DNA of 64,000 nucleotides, from assembly GCA_963995505.1 (NCBI GenBank), contig OZ023181.1, positions 5,617,487-5,681,486 of the forward strand. Direction: 5' to 3'. Made by a program: the position numbers and the translations under genes. This DNA comes from Hypericum androsaemum (lineage: Eukaryota > Streptophyta > Magnoliopsida > Malpighiales > Hypericaceae). Of the stretch, positions 34,201-46,764 are shown one piece after another. Numbering within the stretch: position 1 is the first letter of the stretch; every line of letters starts with the position of its first letter. A model generated the notes under the pieces. The model was given only the letters and a program-made list of their open reading frames with translations, had not been told where the DNA came from and searched no databases.

Positions 34201-36922
34201 AACTTAGAGCTGCATCCTTTTCATTTGGGTTTCTCTTTTGGGAACTTTGTGATTTTGATTCGTTTGTGTAACTTACCCAGTTACCTGTTGTTCCATGGTG
34301 CAGTATATTCAGAATCAAGTTGGACTCCTGGAGGATGGAATTAGAAAATCATGGGTAGTCGGGCAATCACATAATAGATTCAGTAAGTTGTCTCTCTTTT
34401 TTCTTAGACTCAGCATGTCTGTTCCTATGTCTTGCAAATGCTATTGGATTTAATTTAATTCCTTTTACTTGTATGCCCAATCTTGTGCTCTGGAAAGAGG
34501 AACTACAAGATGTGATAGGCGAACAAGCAAAAAGATTTTACAAAGAATTGGATTGCCTATAAATAGTGAATCACAAATTGGGTAGATATATGTGAGATGA
34601 ATTAGACACCGTGGATAGTTTTCAGTCATGTGATCATGACTGAGATGTCCTTTCAGTCAACTAGACATAAACCCGGATCTTTCTTGGATCTATATGATCT
34701 TTTACTTTTGTGAACCATGGCCCTTAACTGACTGACAGTGCTGGTTTCCCTTCCATAGAGAGCACTTGCGAATTCTCGTTCTTGAATCTCATCTTTTTGG
34801 TTGTGTAGCAATTTTATCACTTGCTTCCCATAATTAGATCCACCATGCCTGTGGTTCTAATGAATCTGTTTTGGTTCCAGCAAAGGCAGAATTTCAGGAA
34901 GAAGTAATGGAAGCACTTTTTGCCACCACTATTGGCGTCATCAAAGATACGGCGAAAGATGCTATAAACAAACTTAGCGACTTTGCTGGTGAGCACAACA
35001 GATTCCATTTCAATCTGAAGAGATTGGGATTGTTATCTCTGTTTGCTTTCAAATAGTTGCAATTAAGTCTGGATCTTTTGCATTTGCCTCCATTTAAGTA
35101 ATGAACATGAGGCCCTTCGTTTTTAGAATTTCTATGGAGAACACGTGATAGTCTGATAGATATGTTAGCTTTTACACTCATTAGCTTGCTTTTGGTGCAG
35201 AAAATCCAAAACAATAATGGCTAGTCTTAGTCAGTGCATACCTTTTTGTCGTCCATGAAGTAATCACGATTTTTTCTTGTCTGTAACTTTCAGGAGCAAG
35301 AGTTATGTTTTGGGATCTAAGAGACAGATTTTTGTTCCAGTTATATCGCGGTGAAGTGGTTTCTTCTCGTTTGGATAACTTTCTTCCTCACGTTGATACT
35401 GTAAGATTTCTACCTCATTCTGTGAGCACATTCTTTGTTGTGAATGTCTTATGTGGTCATTCTGCAGGACTTGGATGGTCTATTGCTTTGTGTGTTTTTG
35501 ACAGTTAAGATTAACAGCATTTCTGCTGTGAACTCTTTCATGTTGCTTTGTATTTATGCACTTACCGATGTGTTGATGCAGGCCCTTGATCAATTGTGTC
35601 GGTCAATTGATGATAATCTGCGCGATTTGTTGGTTTTAAGTGTATGCCGAGCATCTCTGGTAGGCTCTTCTGTAGACAATTATAATCTCAAGTCCTTGAT
35701 GTCTCGGACATTTTGACAACCTAGGCAGTTCTAATGTCAGTCTCCTTGATGTCTCAGGAGGCCTTTGTTTGGGTATTGCTGGATGGAGGACCATCTCGTG
35801 CATTTTCAGATGCAGATGTCACTATGATTCAAGACGACCTTTCTACGTTGAAGGTCTGTGTGTTAGCAAAGTTTGGAAAGTTATTATGTTTCTGTACATT
35901 CATAGCTAGCAAGATAGTATTATGTCGGGGTCGTCTTTTTCCTTCCACGAAATCTTTGGTCTTCTTAATTTGAGAATCTTGTAGAATGTTATACTTGTAT
36001 GCATGTAGCTGATCCACAAGCCAATGGTTCATGATTGTTGGTTGTAAAAATAAATGTGATCTCATTCTCTATAAAAAAACAACTTGCATTATTTTGTTAC
36101 TTGAGGTGTGAATATTACTCGTCTGGTTAAAGCAGAAATCGTGTATTGCCTCTTTTTGCGATGACAACTCTGATTTATTTAAATTAACTGCTACTCAGGA
36201 ATTCTTTATAGCTGATGGAGAAGGGCTGCCCAGATCTTTGGTTGAACAAGAAGCCAAATATGCTGAACATGTGCTTGGTTTATATTCCTTTCAGGTTTGG
36301 TGGCTCGTATTTAGGTTCCGTGTCACCTAACTTGAATTTCTAGAACAAGAGGTTTTCAATATACGTATGTTTTTTTCCGTGCAGACTGAAATTCTTATTC
36401 GCATGTTGATGAACGCAAGTCAGAATATTTCATCTAGATTGGATCAACAAAAACATGATCTAACACCGAGGGAAGATGCCCACACTTTGATACGCGTCCT
36501 TTGCCACAAAAAGGACAGAGAGGCATCCAGATTCTTGAAAAGGCAATACGAACTTCCCATGTCTTCAGGTGATCTTGCTTTCTGATTGCGACCCTTTTAT
36601 TTGAAGCTGATTAGAAATGCAACCACATATTAGATATAGATTCAATTCTTGGTCTCTTTCTGTGGAATCTGCATAGTTGGTTCTTCTTGTTGCATTCGAT
36701 TATCCATTTTATATGAACAAATTTTGTCCTGTTGCCCTGTACCCTTCGGCAGATTACAATGATGCACCATCGCCAGCTACCGCACCCCGATCACCTTTCA
36801 TATCAGATCTTCTCAGTCGAAGCAATTCGATTCATTGGGATAACATGGGTCAAAGCAGTTTTACATCATTAAAGGAAAAGCTTCAAAGGGCAACATCTGA
36901 TATCAGGCATTTGTCTCGGTAG
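25241..36922 (+). CDS. Plant unc-13 homolog (MUN domain, DUF810 family)
   Basis: 26 exons give 1,148 residues. Exons: 25241-25439, 25549-25613, 26751-27024, 27184-27250, 27464-27614, 27769-27936, 28980-29078, 29178-29387, 29482-29583, 29957-30187, 30650-30730, 31219-31305, 31937-32116, 32207-32365, 32639-32731, 32904-32975, 33229-33346, 33699-33871, 34304-34382, 34881-34988, 35294-35400, 35582-35659, 35758-35853, 36199-36294, 36385-36568, 36753-36922. The start KWYRGDRRKLLEFLLYSDLV followed by LSADYVLDCIKSGGVVDVEE, and GLSDDDLRETAYELL, CIRRNLVQLA and EEWEPLSNHQRQAASIVEVF, mark the plant DUF810 family (related to PATROL1, closest to the At4g11670-type branch). Known members help exocytosis and plasma-membrane protein delivery. 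Frame continuity calls for GC donors at introns 1, 5 and 12. The exon 4 acceptor is AAG (27181-27183), not the nearer CAG, which would frameshift. The exon 13 start could be 31934 instead. Confidence 0.93.
28030..28252 (+). mobile_element. LINE 3'-end fragment in MUN-gene intron 6
   Basis: It translates to IWRARNGRVFYGNEKP, the terminal IWRxRN-type motif of plant LINE reverse-transcriptase proteins. Then come stops, a typical untranslated stretch with AATAAAGG and an A-run at 28243-28252. A short dead fragment in the same strand as the host gene. Confidence 0.5.
31425..31660 (-). mobile_element. LTR fragment (TRIM/solo-LTR-like) in MUN-gene intron 12
   Basis: On the complement it has TATCCCACATCGGAAGTTGC, then TATAAGTATGAAAGATCCAC and ATTGTCTTAAGGTTTTGGG. 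This combination is widespread in short plant LTRs (TRIM-like or solo LTRs). No internal domain, and the boundaries are not exact. A more decayed relative lies at 40005-40150 in the epimerase gene. Confidence 0.5.
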
Positions 36923-38381
36923 CAGCTGAACACAAGCATTCCTCTTTTTCCTGAGAAACTCAGGAGTTTATTTTCATGGCTTGTCACGATGAGCAGAAGG
37001 ATCTGATATAGGCTTCTGAATCCCGAGGGTTTTGTAACCGCAGAAGCATCGTAGCTCCTTGTCTATTGTCCATGGCTGGTTTCAACGGGACATGTTTCGG
37101 TTACAAGCTGGGACAGCAGATTCCCGCTGTTCGTCTATGTATATCATATCCTTGGTTGCTGAATGGCTCGGACTGATTGCTCATAATGCACATCGAGCAT
37201 CATATTCGGAGTCGAGAATTCTTCCCGAATCACGGAAAACGAACCCCCAAGTCTCCTGGCATGACCGATCCGAGTCGAGGTATCACTTGTTCCTTCTCCG
37301 GGGTTGTTCAATGCTCTACAGCTGCAATTGAGAAAGACGGTTGATATTGGTGGTAGTTGGATGTCGAAGCTTATATTGGTCGACTTTTGGCTAGTTTAGA
37401 TTATTTTTTAAATGTTTAACTAGGTGTATTATCGGTTGGTCTGATCGGTAGCTAATTGCAAAACGTTGACAGGAATGACTACTAAACTTCAGTTGGCCTT
37501 CTGATTAGGAAATTGCTGTAGTATGTTATTACAGAAATTTGCCATTATCAATCACCAATCAGATAAAAGAAATTTGATTTATAAATGGATAATCTTCGAA
37601 TAAAATTTCAAATCAAATTGAAATTTTTCTCGCTGATCAGCCGAAAGAATCTAATTTATAAATGAATAATATGGAAAAAAGTTGAACTTGGAATGACGTT
37701 TTTAATTATAATTTTTTGTAATTGATGAGTCATCCTAGTATTGGTACCTGTTAATGCAATTAAAAGATTTATCCAAATGGAAGAAAAATATCAGTAGATA
37801 AATGAATGCCAACTTGCCGACCATCATTTAATTTTGATATATTCTATGATTTGTTATATTTTTTCCTAGATAGTTATTGAACTACGCTTAGTTTATAGCA
37901 TATCGCACTTGGATAAAAATACTCGATACTTCATAGCTGATCTTACAATATTTTAGATCGAATTGATTTATAATTGTTGATTTGATTCTTCAAGGTATGT
38001 ACACGAGAGGCGTTTGACTTACGTTTTGCTAGTTTTTTCTGGTGATCATTATTAGCTCCGGAAAATTTTCAATAACGAGCAAACTTAGAACGAAAATTGT
38101 AGGATGGCCTCTCTGCGAAAGTCGTACAAATTTGGACAATTCTAAAATGAAAGAAAAAGGTCATTGCGACCCTAAATAAAAACCGACAATGTGTGCAAGA
38201 GAATTCAATAATTAATTAGATAGCGGACAGACAACCCAACGGATGATGAGTCTACAAGTAGGCAGGAGGAGGGTTTCACCTTCCAGAACCCCAACTACTG
38301 AACGCTTGAAAAGAAACACAACATATTTACCAAGTGATGAAGAAAGTGAGCCTTTCAGTGGTAGAAGATGGCCATTTTGCT
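36923..38381. other. 3' intergenic region between convergent genes
   Basis: The MUN gene and the epimerase gene converge here. 36923-37330 is probably 3' untranslated sequence of the MUN gene; 37400-38200 is AT-rich. No gene or repeat was identified. Confidence 0.45.
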
Positions 38382-40648
38382 TCATGGCTTTGATTGGTAG
38401 CCCCAAGGGTTGTTGCTTGCCCACTTCCATTGGTCTCTGCACATCTCCGCTATACCGTACTTCGCCCTGGAATCCAAACGAGGATCGGAGTTAGCCATCG
38501 ACGACAACAAATGTCGAATGTCCAAACACGAAGAATGTAAAAGTAATTGAGACTGTGAGCTCATACTTCCAGCCAAGTTCTTTCTCAGCCTTTTGGGTAG
38601 AAGCATAGACAGCTGTAGCATCTCCTGGCCTTCTTGGACATCGTTTGACAGGGATTTTCTGCAAAAAAGAGTTCAAATGAAGTTCTTGAGATTATTCTTC
38701 AACTCGTGAATGTATTGTTACAGGTCGGAAGAAGCTAGGAGCATCGAAAGGAAGAGGGGCAAATACCTTTCCGGAGGCCTTTTCAAATGCAGAAACCATT
38801 TCAAGCACAGATGTCCCACGTCCAGTTCCCAAATTGTAGGCATCACAACCTAAATACAATAAAATGGACTATCTCAACTTCAAGCACTTAAAACTGAATC
38901 ATACCGGGAGTTGATACGTATTTTAATTGTTAGTCTTCACCTATGTTATCTGCAGTAAAAAGCTTCCGAAGAGCAGCGATGTGGCCGTCCGCTAAGTCCA
39001 TAACATGGATGTAATCTCTGACCTGGTCATCCCAATATGGAAAGAAGTGAGTTCATTAGGGTCAACAAGAAACTGTTTTAAAGTCCAAAACAAAATGGCA
39101 GACAGATGAAACAGAGCTATCTACTAGTTAGTCCTGAGAAAGACAACACCATATGAACCCTTACCGCACTACCGTCCTTGGTCGGGTAATCATGACCATA
39201 AATGTTGAGCTCGGGCAATCTGCCAACAGCTACTTGTTGGATATATGGCATCAGGTTGTTCGGGATTCCCTTAGGATCTTCTCCGAGTTTACCACTCTCG
39301 TGAGCTCCAACAGGATTGAAGTACCTAAGGAGAATGATTTTCCATTCTGGTTCAGCCTTCTGAATATCACGAGCTATTTCTTCCAGGAAAAGCTTGGTCC
39401 TTCCATAGGGATTCATAGCCATTAACTGGAAATCCTCAACACAAGGTACTTTTTCGGGTTGGCCGTAAACAGTTGCAGATGATGAGAACACCATCTGTCC
39501 GAATCGACATTTCCGGAACAAGATCAAAACAATCAACTCCATAACCACAACTGATCAAAAGGAGAGCCACATACCTTCTTGCAGTTATATTTTGCCATCA
39601 CCTCATACAGATTGATGGTACCAACTAGATTGTTGTCAAAGTAACGACGCGGGTTCGCGACACTCTCCCCGACTGCTTTCAGCCCAGCAAAATGAATCAC
39701 TGCATCAAACCTGTTACATTATGATCGTCAAGGAACGTCAATTATATGAATCCAAACCCGAAAAGAAACAAATGAAGCGCCAATCCGAAACAGCAACACT
39801 CACTTGGTTCGAGAGAAAAGCTTCTCCAAGTCAGCTTTGTTCCTGAGATCACCCTACACAGAAGCACATCAACAAAAAATGAAACAACAGGTGAAACTTA
39901 ATCGATCCCATTACACCAAGAACGAAATCAGACACAGAAAACCAAAGATAGTGTCCGAACAGAGTCTAATGGCACAACAAACCAAGAACTCAGTTTCGTG
40001 GGCTGTAGTAAGAAATTTTTCGTATCCAACTCAAAATTTCGACTCAGATTAGTAGTATATGGATTTTCGTCACTTATATACTAGGCCGATGGGCATCACC
40101 AAAATTAATGTGAGATTCTAAACACGTACACCTCATAGTACCATAACAGGAAATTTTGTAAGAGAAGTAAATTTCGTACACCATATTACACCTTGCCAAT
40201 AATTGAACATGAATTTCTGTCAAATCATGACTAAACATTATGCGAGGAATTGAACTTGAATTTCCGTCAAATCATGAATAAACATTATGCGGAATTTAAC
40301 CCGAAATTCTGTCAAAATTATTTTTTTGAGAATTAACTTCCGTCGAATCACGATAAACCTTATTCCAGGAATAATTGAACATGGACTTCCGCCAAATCAT
40401 AACTACCAAGGAATTTAGAAAGGAGGGAGAAAACTGACGAGGTGGAAGTCAAGTTGACGAGAGAGGTCGGGGCCGACAAGCTCCCGGACACGATCAACGG
40501 CTTGGATAACGGAATTGTCGAGGTTGTCGATGACGGAGACAGTGAAGCCGTCCCTGAGGAGCTGGACCACCGTGTGGCTGCCGATGAACCCGGCCCCACC
40601 CGTCACCAACACCCTCCTCTGCTCCGCCATTGCGACCAGCGAACCCAT
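38382..40648 (-). CDS. UGE: UDP-glucose 4-epimerase
   Basis: Eight exons, reading down: 40648-40439, 39853-39804, 39710-39575, 39494-39165, 39022-38941, 38849-38767, 38658-38567 and 38466-38382, giving 355 residues, the usual length of plant UGEs. It interconverts UDP-glucose and UDP-galactose in the cytosol, feeding cell-wall polysaccharide and galactolipid synthesis. The NAD-binding Rossmann motif GGAGFIG is at residues 17-23; the catalytic region has SSSATVYG and the YxxxK pair Tyr162/Lys166; the C-terminus is [15 protein letters not shown]. All introns are GT-AG. The upstream Met at 40648 gives the family-like MGSLV start; a second Met at 40630 is a possible alternative. The exact paralogue (UGE1/3 versus UGE2/4/5 type) is not assigned. 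Confidence 0.96.
40005..40150 (-). mobile_element. Decayed LTR-like fragment in UGE intron 1
   Basis: Same strand and same order of short motifs as the LTR fragment at 31425-31660 (CGTATCCAACTCAAAA, then a TATGGATTTT and ACTTATATACTAGGCC block). More diverged; boundaries uncertain. Confidence 0.35.
40194..40415. repeat. Degenerate ~48-bp tandem array in UGE intron 1
   Basis: Four imperfect copies of a unit resembling GGAATTGAAC..GAATTTCCGTCAAATCATGA followed by TAAACATTATGC; the third is partly deleted. The unit resembles the tail of the SINE-like fragment in the rhomboid intron. Confidence 0.6.
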
Positions 40649-41438
40649 TAAACGACGTCGCTGATGGGTGTTTACTTACGTCGGGTATTGTTTCGATGGA
40701 GTCCTTCGAAAGAAACTGACGACGTCAAGTGCCCGGGTATGTGTCAATCTAGAGAGAGATAGAGAGAGAGATGATTTTGGATTGAGCAAATCGAGGAAGC
40801 CGTTGTTGTTTTTAAAAGGATATCGAATCTCGTTTGAGTTTATCTTACGTATCTTATCTTTGGTTTTGGATTTCTTTTCTCAAAAAGATGCACTTTTAGT
40901 TAGTTACACGTTTCAACCTCATCTCATTATAATTAATTTAATCTCCGTTACTCAAAGTACAGCACTTATGATATATTCAGATACTATTATCTCGACTAAT
41001 TCAAGTGTAAATCAGGGTGAAATATTTAAAGGTGATAACACTACTACAATAAATGTTTAATAACTACATTTTCAATAATTTTAGTTCGAAATTTTTTAAT
41101 TAAACTAGAATAATATCATCAGAACTTAATCTAAGTGTTTATTGATTTTTTGAATTTTTTGGGTAGAACATTTTCTATAGCCTATTGTATATTCAACGAA
41201 ATTCAATTATTTATCACTTAAACTGTTATTTCCGTTGATAAAATTTGGGTTTTGTTCTTTATGAGTTGGATTCCGACTTCTGCGCTCTCTTTTTCTTGGT
41301 TGGCTGACTCCATTCCTCAGCGATTGATTTCAAGCTGTAGTCGACGTGTAACTGAAGCTTCGAAACTCCAGCTATATTCTTTTTTATTTTATTTTCCGAA
41401 AGAGTTTTTTATTTGGCACGTGGATAAGATTATTTTTA
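40649..41438. other. UGE promoter region
   Basis: 790 bp between the UGE start codon and MULE-like element 4. It includes a short GA-rich run near 40752-40770 (5' leader on the complement). No other gene seen. Confidence 0.45.
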
Positions 41439-42707
41439 GGGTAAATTACGCTCAGGTCCCTGAAGTTTGGTCTTTCTCCCTCTCAGGTCCCTACATTTCT
41501 AAAATCCATGTTGTTGTCCCCCGTGTATGGTTTTAGAAACTATCGGGTCCTTCGATGACGTCATCGGTCTTTTTTTTCATTTTTTTTCTAAGAAATGACA
41601 GATATACCCTTAATGAAAAAAAATCATCTCTTCAACCTTCAAACACCATCTTCAACCTTCAATCTTGTAAATTCAAGAACCAAACACTAAGAACACAACA
41701 TCGAAAATAACAAATGAAAACCAAAAGGCCTCCTCTCTCTCTCGGTCTCTCCCACTTTGTCTAAAGCTCCGCTCCAAATAACCATCCCAGAGATCCAAAA
41801 GAAGATAAAATTCTAATCCAATTAATTAAATGAACATCTCAGGTTGCAAGAACCCCGTAAAGGGACCTTCAAACCCATAAAACAAACAAAATCCACCATC
41901 GCACTATAAAATAAACAAAACCCACCATCTCCATTAAAGGAAGGAATGAGATATTAAGATTCTTGACCCACCATCTCCATTAGTCCGTACAATTATTACA
42001 CAATTTCTGACATCGTTCCTTCCTTTAATGGAGATGGAGAGAGAGTGAGGAGGCCATCGTTCCTTCCTTTATTATTAATAATTAATTTTTTTAATTTGCG
42101 GACAGAACACGGTCGTTTCAAACAGGTGTGAAGAGCGTTGAGGTGGACGAAACCAAGAATCGGGTAACCGTCAAGGGAACGATGGAGCCCAAGGAGCTTG
42201 CCCCCTACCTCTACCTCAGAGACAAGCTCAAGCGGACCGTCGAGGTGGTCCCACCCAAGACGGACAAGAAGCCGAAGGATGCCGGCAGAGACAAGGAGGA
42301 GATGATGGTTTCTAGATCGGATTCTTTTAATTTAGGGGTTCCTTTAATTGTAGTGGGGAGCTAATAATTAGCTCAATCAAATTCACGGCTTTGTCTCTAA
42401 TCCCTCTTCTAATTAATTCTTTTAATTTAGGACTTCTTTTAATTTAGGACTTTTGGTTTAGGATTGAGTTGTTCTTGTTGTTTAAAGGTTGAAGATGGTG
42501 TTTGAAGGTTGAAAATATGAATTTTTTTTTGTTTGTTTAAGGGTATATAAGTCATTTCCTATATTAAAAAAAATCGATGAGGTCAGCGAGGGACCAGAGA
42601 GTATATAAAGACTAAAACCAAATACGGGGACGGCAACATGCATTTTGAAAACCTAGGGACCCGAGAGAGAGGGAGACCATACTCTAAGAACCTGAGCGTA
42701 ATTTGCC
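41439..42707. mobile_element. Pack-MULE 4 carrying an HMA-domain fragment
   Basis: About 1,269 bp starting GGGTAAATTACG and ending CGTAATTTGCC. The inverted ends are about 220 bp and include the shared AACCTTCAAACACCATCTTC segment. The flanking 9-mers TTATTTTTA and TTTTTTTAA agree at only 7 positions, so the duplication is imperfect. A separate internal hairpin pairs 41925-41950 with 42011-42037. The interior carries the captured sequence at 42125-42303. Confidence 0.75.
42125..42303 (+). pseudogene. Captured heavy-metal-associated (HIPP-type) domain fragment
   Basis: The frame [20 protein letters not shown], continuing EPKELAPYL, then [11 protein letters not shown] and a Lys-rich tail, matches the second half of an HMA domain from a heavy-metal-associated isoprenylated plant protein. 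The first half with the metal-binding CxxC is missing. The piece begins right after CAAACAG, which looks like an intron 3' splice site, so genomic DNA rather than cDNA was captured. It stays open to a stop at 42364 but lacks both the domain start and the CaaX end. Confidence 0.75.
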
Positions 42708-44525
42708 TTTTTTTAATTGTGCATTTTGTTTGTCTAGATTCTGGAACTGTTTTAAATGATATATAACAGTATAATAAAAATGAGTGGATAAGTTAAACCA
42801 ATGAGAACCTTAAGAATTAAAATATAATTTAAGATAAAAACTTAATCGAATGTAAGATTAAAAATTAATCGAATGTTTATAATTTGATCTCTCTCTAACA
42901 AATTAAACATACATTTATTTTTTCCAGTTTTATCACTAAGAGTAGGATCGAACCCTACTCTTACTCTATAAATCTATGGTATGTTGACTTTAACTGAGAC
43001 TAGGAGATGATATCGGTATGAGTCATAACATACCCTTACCATTTTACCATACTTTTGATCCTATCCTAGTTAAACCCTTAATTAAACCCTATGTGCTATG
43101 TATTATTGTGTCCATTGTTGCCTTGAAAAGTACCTTTAGCACATGAGGTAAGATAATAAACGCTCATTGAAGTAGATTGCATCCCAAAATTTTAGAGGCT
43201 TTGATGTGTCTGCAAAATTGGTTGGGCGAAGCTAGGAGTGAAGGTAATTTTCTAATGCTATATCTTGTTATGCTATACTTGAAACTTAAAAAGAAGAACC
43301 TTGTACCGTTTAAATTAAATTGTAAAGTTTGATGTTTATTTAATTTTTTATTTGATGCGTAATGTATTAGATGTCTTGAATTTATTTAAATTTTATATAA
43401 AAAATAATTTTGTATTGTCAAAAGTAGAATGTTAAAGTGTCGGACCATGCAGACTTTTTAGACCCTGTATCTCCTGGAGGTAGGGTATGAATCTAACAAT
43501 AAAAAATTTGTAGAATCGAGGATAAGGTATGAGTCCAACTCCAAAAATTAGAGTATTGGTAGGGTCATACCAATATCATACCCTATCCCACCCATTACTA
43601 TCCCTGCTAATGACCTGAACTCTAATTTTTTTACGCATCTAAAAATTACTTTCTAAGTTATTTGTCTAAGATCTATACTTGTTTTTTGAAAGATAGGTAT
43701 TTACGTCATGATTATAATTGTCGGGACTTGAACCTGGACCATTTGAATATGTCAACGCTTTGTGCCGTTCGACTAAATGACCTTTGACAAAAATTTAAAA
43801 AATTTAGTAAACAAAACTTAAAATCACAATTCAATTACCTTTTGAATTTAAAAAGCTACAATTTCAATTTAATTTAGAATTTTATAATTTAAATTCTAAT
43901 TTTCAACTTCAAATACATCAAAAATTAGATTCAAGTGTTATGAGCAGCCATTCATTTTTAAATTTGAACTAGTCTTCAATCATTTAGATATCAAAATATG
44001 ACTTGATATACTTAATGATTAAAATTTTACCATGCGAGTTCTACGGAGGTTCACCTATTCTCTCATATGCTTTATTGAAAAATATGGTCCAAAGTTATTT
44101 CTATTTTTTGTCTTTACTTTTGTTGCGAAATGTTTCACAAATTCATACTCTTAAAGTTTTAGTACGTTTTCTGTTACTACAAGTGTGAATCGAATACTTT
44201 CTATTACAAAACTAAATCACTTGGTATTTGGTAAAATAAGCATCGAAATACATCGGACATTTAACCCAAGAGCACAAGACCTTGTCAAACTCAAGGAGCT
44301 CTAGGATTCAAACTTTGACGAGATGGAAAAATTTACATTAAAAAACAAAACATAAACGAAGCCTTTGTATTAAACATAAACTTATCATTTATTTATCTCC
44401 GTATGTACGATACAATGCAACGCCGAATACGACATCTTTATTGAAGGATTATGACAGGGGCACAATAGTACGAAACCATTATTTCATGTTACTGCTACGA
44501 TACTCCTCCAACCAAACGCCTTGGC
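42708..44525. other. AT-rich intergenic DNA with tRNA-like SINE fragment
   Basis: 43690-43790 on the complement has TTTAGTCGAACGG and, further on, GGTTCAAGTCCCGAC, resembling A and B boxes; it could be a tRNA-derived SINE head, but no cloverleaf is evident. 42940-43080 and 43470-43610 each carry GGTATGA/TCATACC-type repeats of unknown nature. No gene. Confidence 0.4.
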
Positions 44526-45200
44526 TCAAGGGCAGAACGTAACCCTAAAGTTGGTACCACTAGGGCAAGTGAAAGTGCTGGTCTGGTCATCCTTAGGGTA
44601 GCTATAGGCATCTTTGCACCTTTGCTTAAAGAATTTGGACAAACTGGTGGGCCCACAGCTTCCTTGAGTGCAACAATATTGATTGGTCTTATAGACTGTG
44701 CATGGGTTATTGCATCCTCCTCCTGAAGCCTTCAACTGGGATGGACACTGGTCCAGGATGCTAGTTCCGGCGCACTTGATCCCTTTGCAGCTACCTGTCG
44801 TCGGGGCGAAGCGCATCGGGATGTTGAACCCGTCGACGAGAGAGATGTCGAAGAAGTCGAGGTTGTTGTCTTGGTTCAGTGCGTATTCGGCTAGGGTGTT
44901 GGGTGGTGACCCGTAACCTTTGCATTGTAGAAGCCCGTTGCAGTCTCCGGTGGCGCATTTGCCGTGCCCATTCGCGTCGAAGTTGCATTTAGTCCGGCCC
45001 CAAACTCGGGCCCCTGTCGTTCCACCTGGCACGTTGAACGACCACGACTGGCCCGAGTTGAGGCGGCGGCCACCACCGGGGGAAGCCGCGGCCCAAACAG
45101 TGTACGAGCATCGGTTTATGACATTGATATTAGCTGCATTGGTGAGTGATGAGAGCAGGCAAAAGACAAGAAAAATGGAGAGTGTTTGCATTATGCCCAT
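44526..45200 (-). CDS. Thaumatin-like protein (PR-5), copy 1
   Basis: Intronless, 224 residues. A signal peptide (about residues 1-22, ending LTNAA) precedes a mature protein with 16 cysteines, the PR-5 number for eight disulfides. The thaumatin signature is intact ([14 protein letters not shown]). Acidic-cleft residues are visible: Glu in LAEYAL, Asp in FFDIS and in LVDGF. The protein ends at VTFCP with no C-terminal vacuolar extension, so it is probably secreted to the apoplast. PR-5 proteins are induced by pathogens and osmotic stress and several have antifungal or glucan-binding activity. It is inverted relative to the two copies downstream. Confidence 0.95.
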   Translation of the reverse strand: MGIMQTLSIFLVFCLLSSLTNAANINVINRCSYTVWAAASPGGGRRLNSGQSWSFNVPGGTTGARVWGRTKCNFDANGHGKCATGDCNGLLQCKGYGSPPNTLAEYALNQDNNLDFFDISLVDGFNIPMRFAPTTGSCKGIKCAGTSILDQCPSQLKASGGGCNNPCTVYKTNQYCCTQGSCGPTSLSKFFKQRCKDAYSYPKDDQTSTFTCPSGTNFRVTFCP

Positions 45201-45266
45201 CTTGGATAATACAATTGATTTGGCTCGTGAGGGTGGTGGTGATGATGAGTGGGAAATTGGTTGGAA

Positions 45267-45276
45267 CTATTTATAG
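45267..45276 (-). promoter_or_regulatory. TATA box of PR-5 copy 1
   Basis: CTATAAATAG on the complement, 67-76 bp upstream of the start codon. The same CATCTATAAAT context occurs in the other two PR-5 promoters. Confidence 0.75.
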
Positions 45277-46014
45277 ATGGTTATGTAAACGACTTCTTCA
45301 TGAAATATGCGACTTGTTCAATTCTTTAGGAAAGAGTGTTTCTATCCACCAAAAGGAATTAGGGAAGAATGTTTCTGCCTCTAGTCGCTTTCAAATTTGG
45401 CAAACACACCGTTAAAAATGTCCAACGGTTTTTTTTAACAACTAGATTTTATTTATTCAAAAAATAATTACATCTATTTGTGTTCATAAATCTTTGCCAT
45501 CTAAACAACAACAACAACAAAAAAAAATCTAAGAAGTTGCATTAATTAGGTAGTGGTTATCTTAGGTTAATCCAATATGATAGTCTCGACCATCATTCTA
45601 CTTCTGTGGTCTTACGGGTTGCCATGTGATAGTAGTCTCCATCTCTCCATTTCATTGAACCTCTAAAATTTTAGTCAAATTGCACGTTGAGAATTTTCTG
45701 GAGGGCGATGTCTCCTAATACAATTAATTTATTCAATGTCCAACGGGTTCAATTTCAATTCAAACAAAATACAACATTTTTTAGTCTGGTCGTGGTGGTA
45801 TTCTCCTTCCTCCAATACAACGGAGGTAGAAGGACTTTCCGGAAAAGCTATTGATGCAGGTAGCGGTCATTTTAAGAGCCGGCCGTCTGCATATTATATT
45901 CTGTCTTCTAATGGTTTTCTTGCGGATATGTTCATATGTTGTTTGACCAGAAAACCTCGATATAGTCAAATCTATGGGGTGATTATCAAATAGGGTGAGT
46001 ATTCTCTAGTTTTA

Positions 46015-46150
46015 GTCCACTCTCAGAAAAGTATTAGTGTTTACTACGGAGAAATCATTCGAGATGCATCAGGATGATGGTTTTACAGATTTACTAATGA
46101 TATTGGTTTCTGTACCTTTGTAGTAGCTGAGATTTGGACATTGATCCCTT
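46015..46150 (+). mobile_element. LINE RNase H fragment
   Basis: It translates as GEIIRDASG, stop, WFYRFTNDIGFCTFVVAEIW, the start of the LINE-associated RNase H domain (GGVIRDxxG...AExWA). One in-frame stop and loss of the remainder show decay. Confidence 0.55.
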
Positions 46151-46764
46151 GATTAGAGTCTTATACTAACAATTATGCATGTCAATGATTAAATCTTGAA
46201 CCTGTCAATTCATATGCGCGTTGTGTTATCACAAAATTCTGCTTGGATAACTCCTCGTACCTAAACCAAAAAAGTATTTACTATTGATATTTTTTGAATT
46301 TTTTGATTATATATATTTTTCAATAAAATTACAATATGTAAAGTTATTAGGATAAACAAAACACCTATCAAAAAATCTCCCGTGACAATATTTCGCCTAT
46401 GATCTATGTGCATAATTTAAGTTTTTATTTATTTATTTTAAGTTATTGTTTGAATGTTAGTTAAAACTTAAAAGTAGTTGTAGCCTTTGGGCTTAGTTAA
46501 GTGAATTCTGGTGGGCTTGATTGATAAAATAGGCCCAATTAGGAAGTTCAATTGCGGAAGGTGTAAGTATGTGATAATTTGTTTAAACAGATAAAAATTC
46601 TGGTCACTAGACGAGACTAGTGTTAAAGTTCAATAATTTTTTTATTGTAATACCTAATATTTTTTGAAAAATTTTAGTGCTAAATTCCGGTCTCAATTTT
46701 CACATGAAATGATAATTTTAAATTAATACATATATTTTTGTATACTTTACAAAAAAATATTTTA

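Noticed and set aside
43690..43790. Possible tRNA gene on the complement
   Set aside because: Only promoter-box-like pieces are present; no acceptor stem or cloverleaf could be drawn, so at best a SINE fragment.
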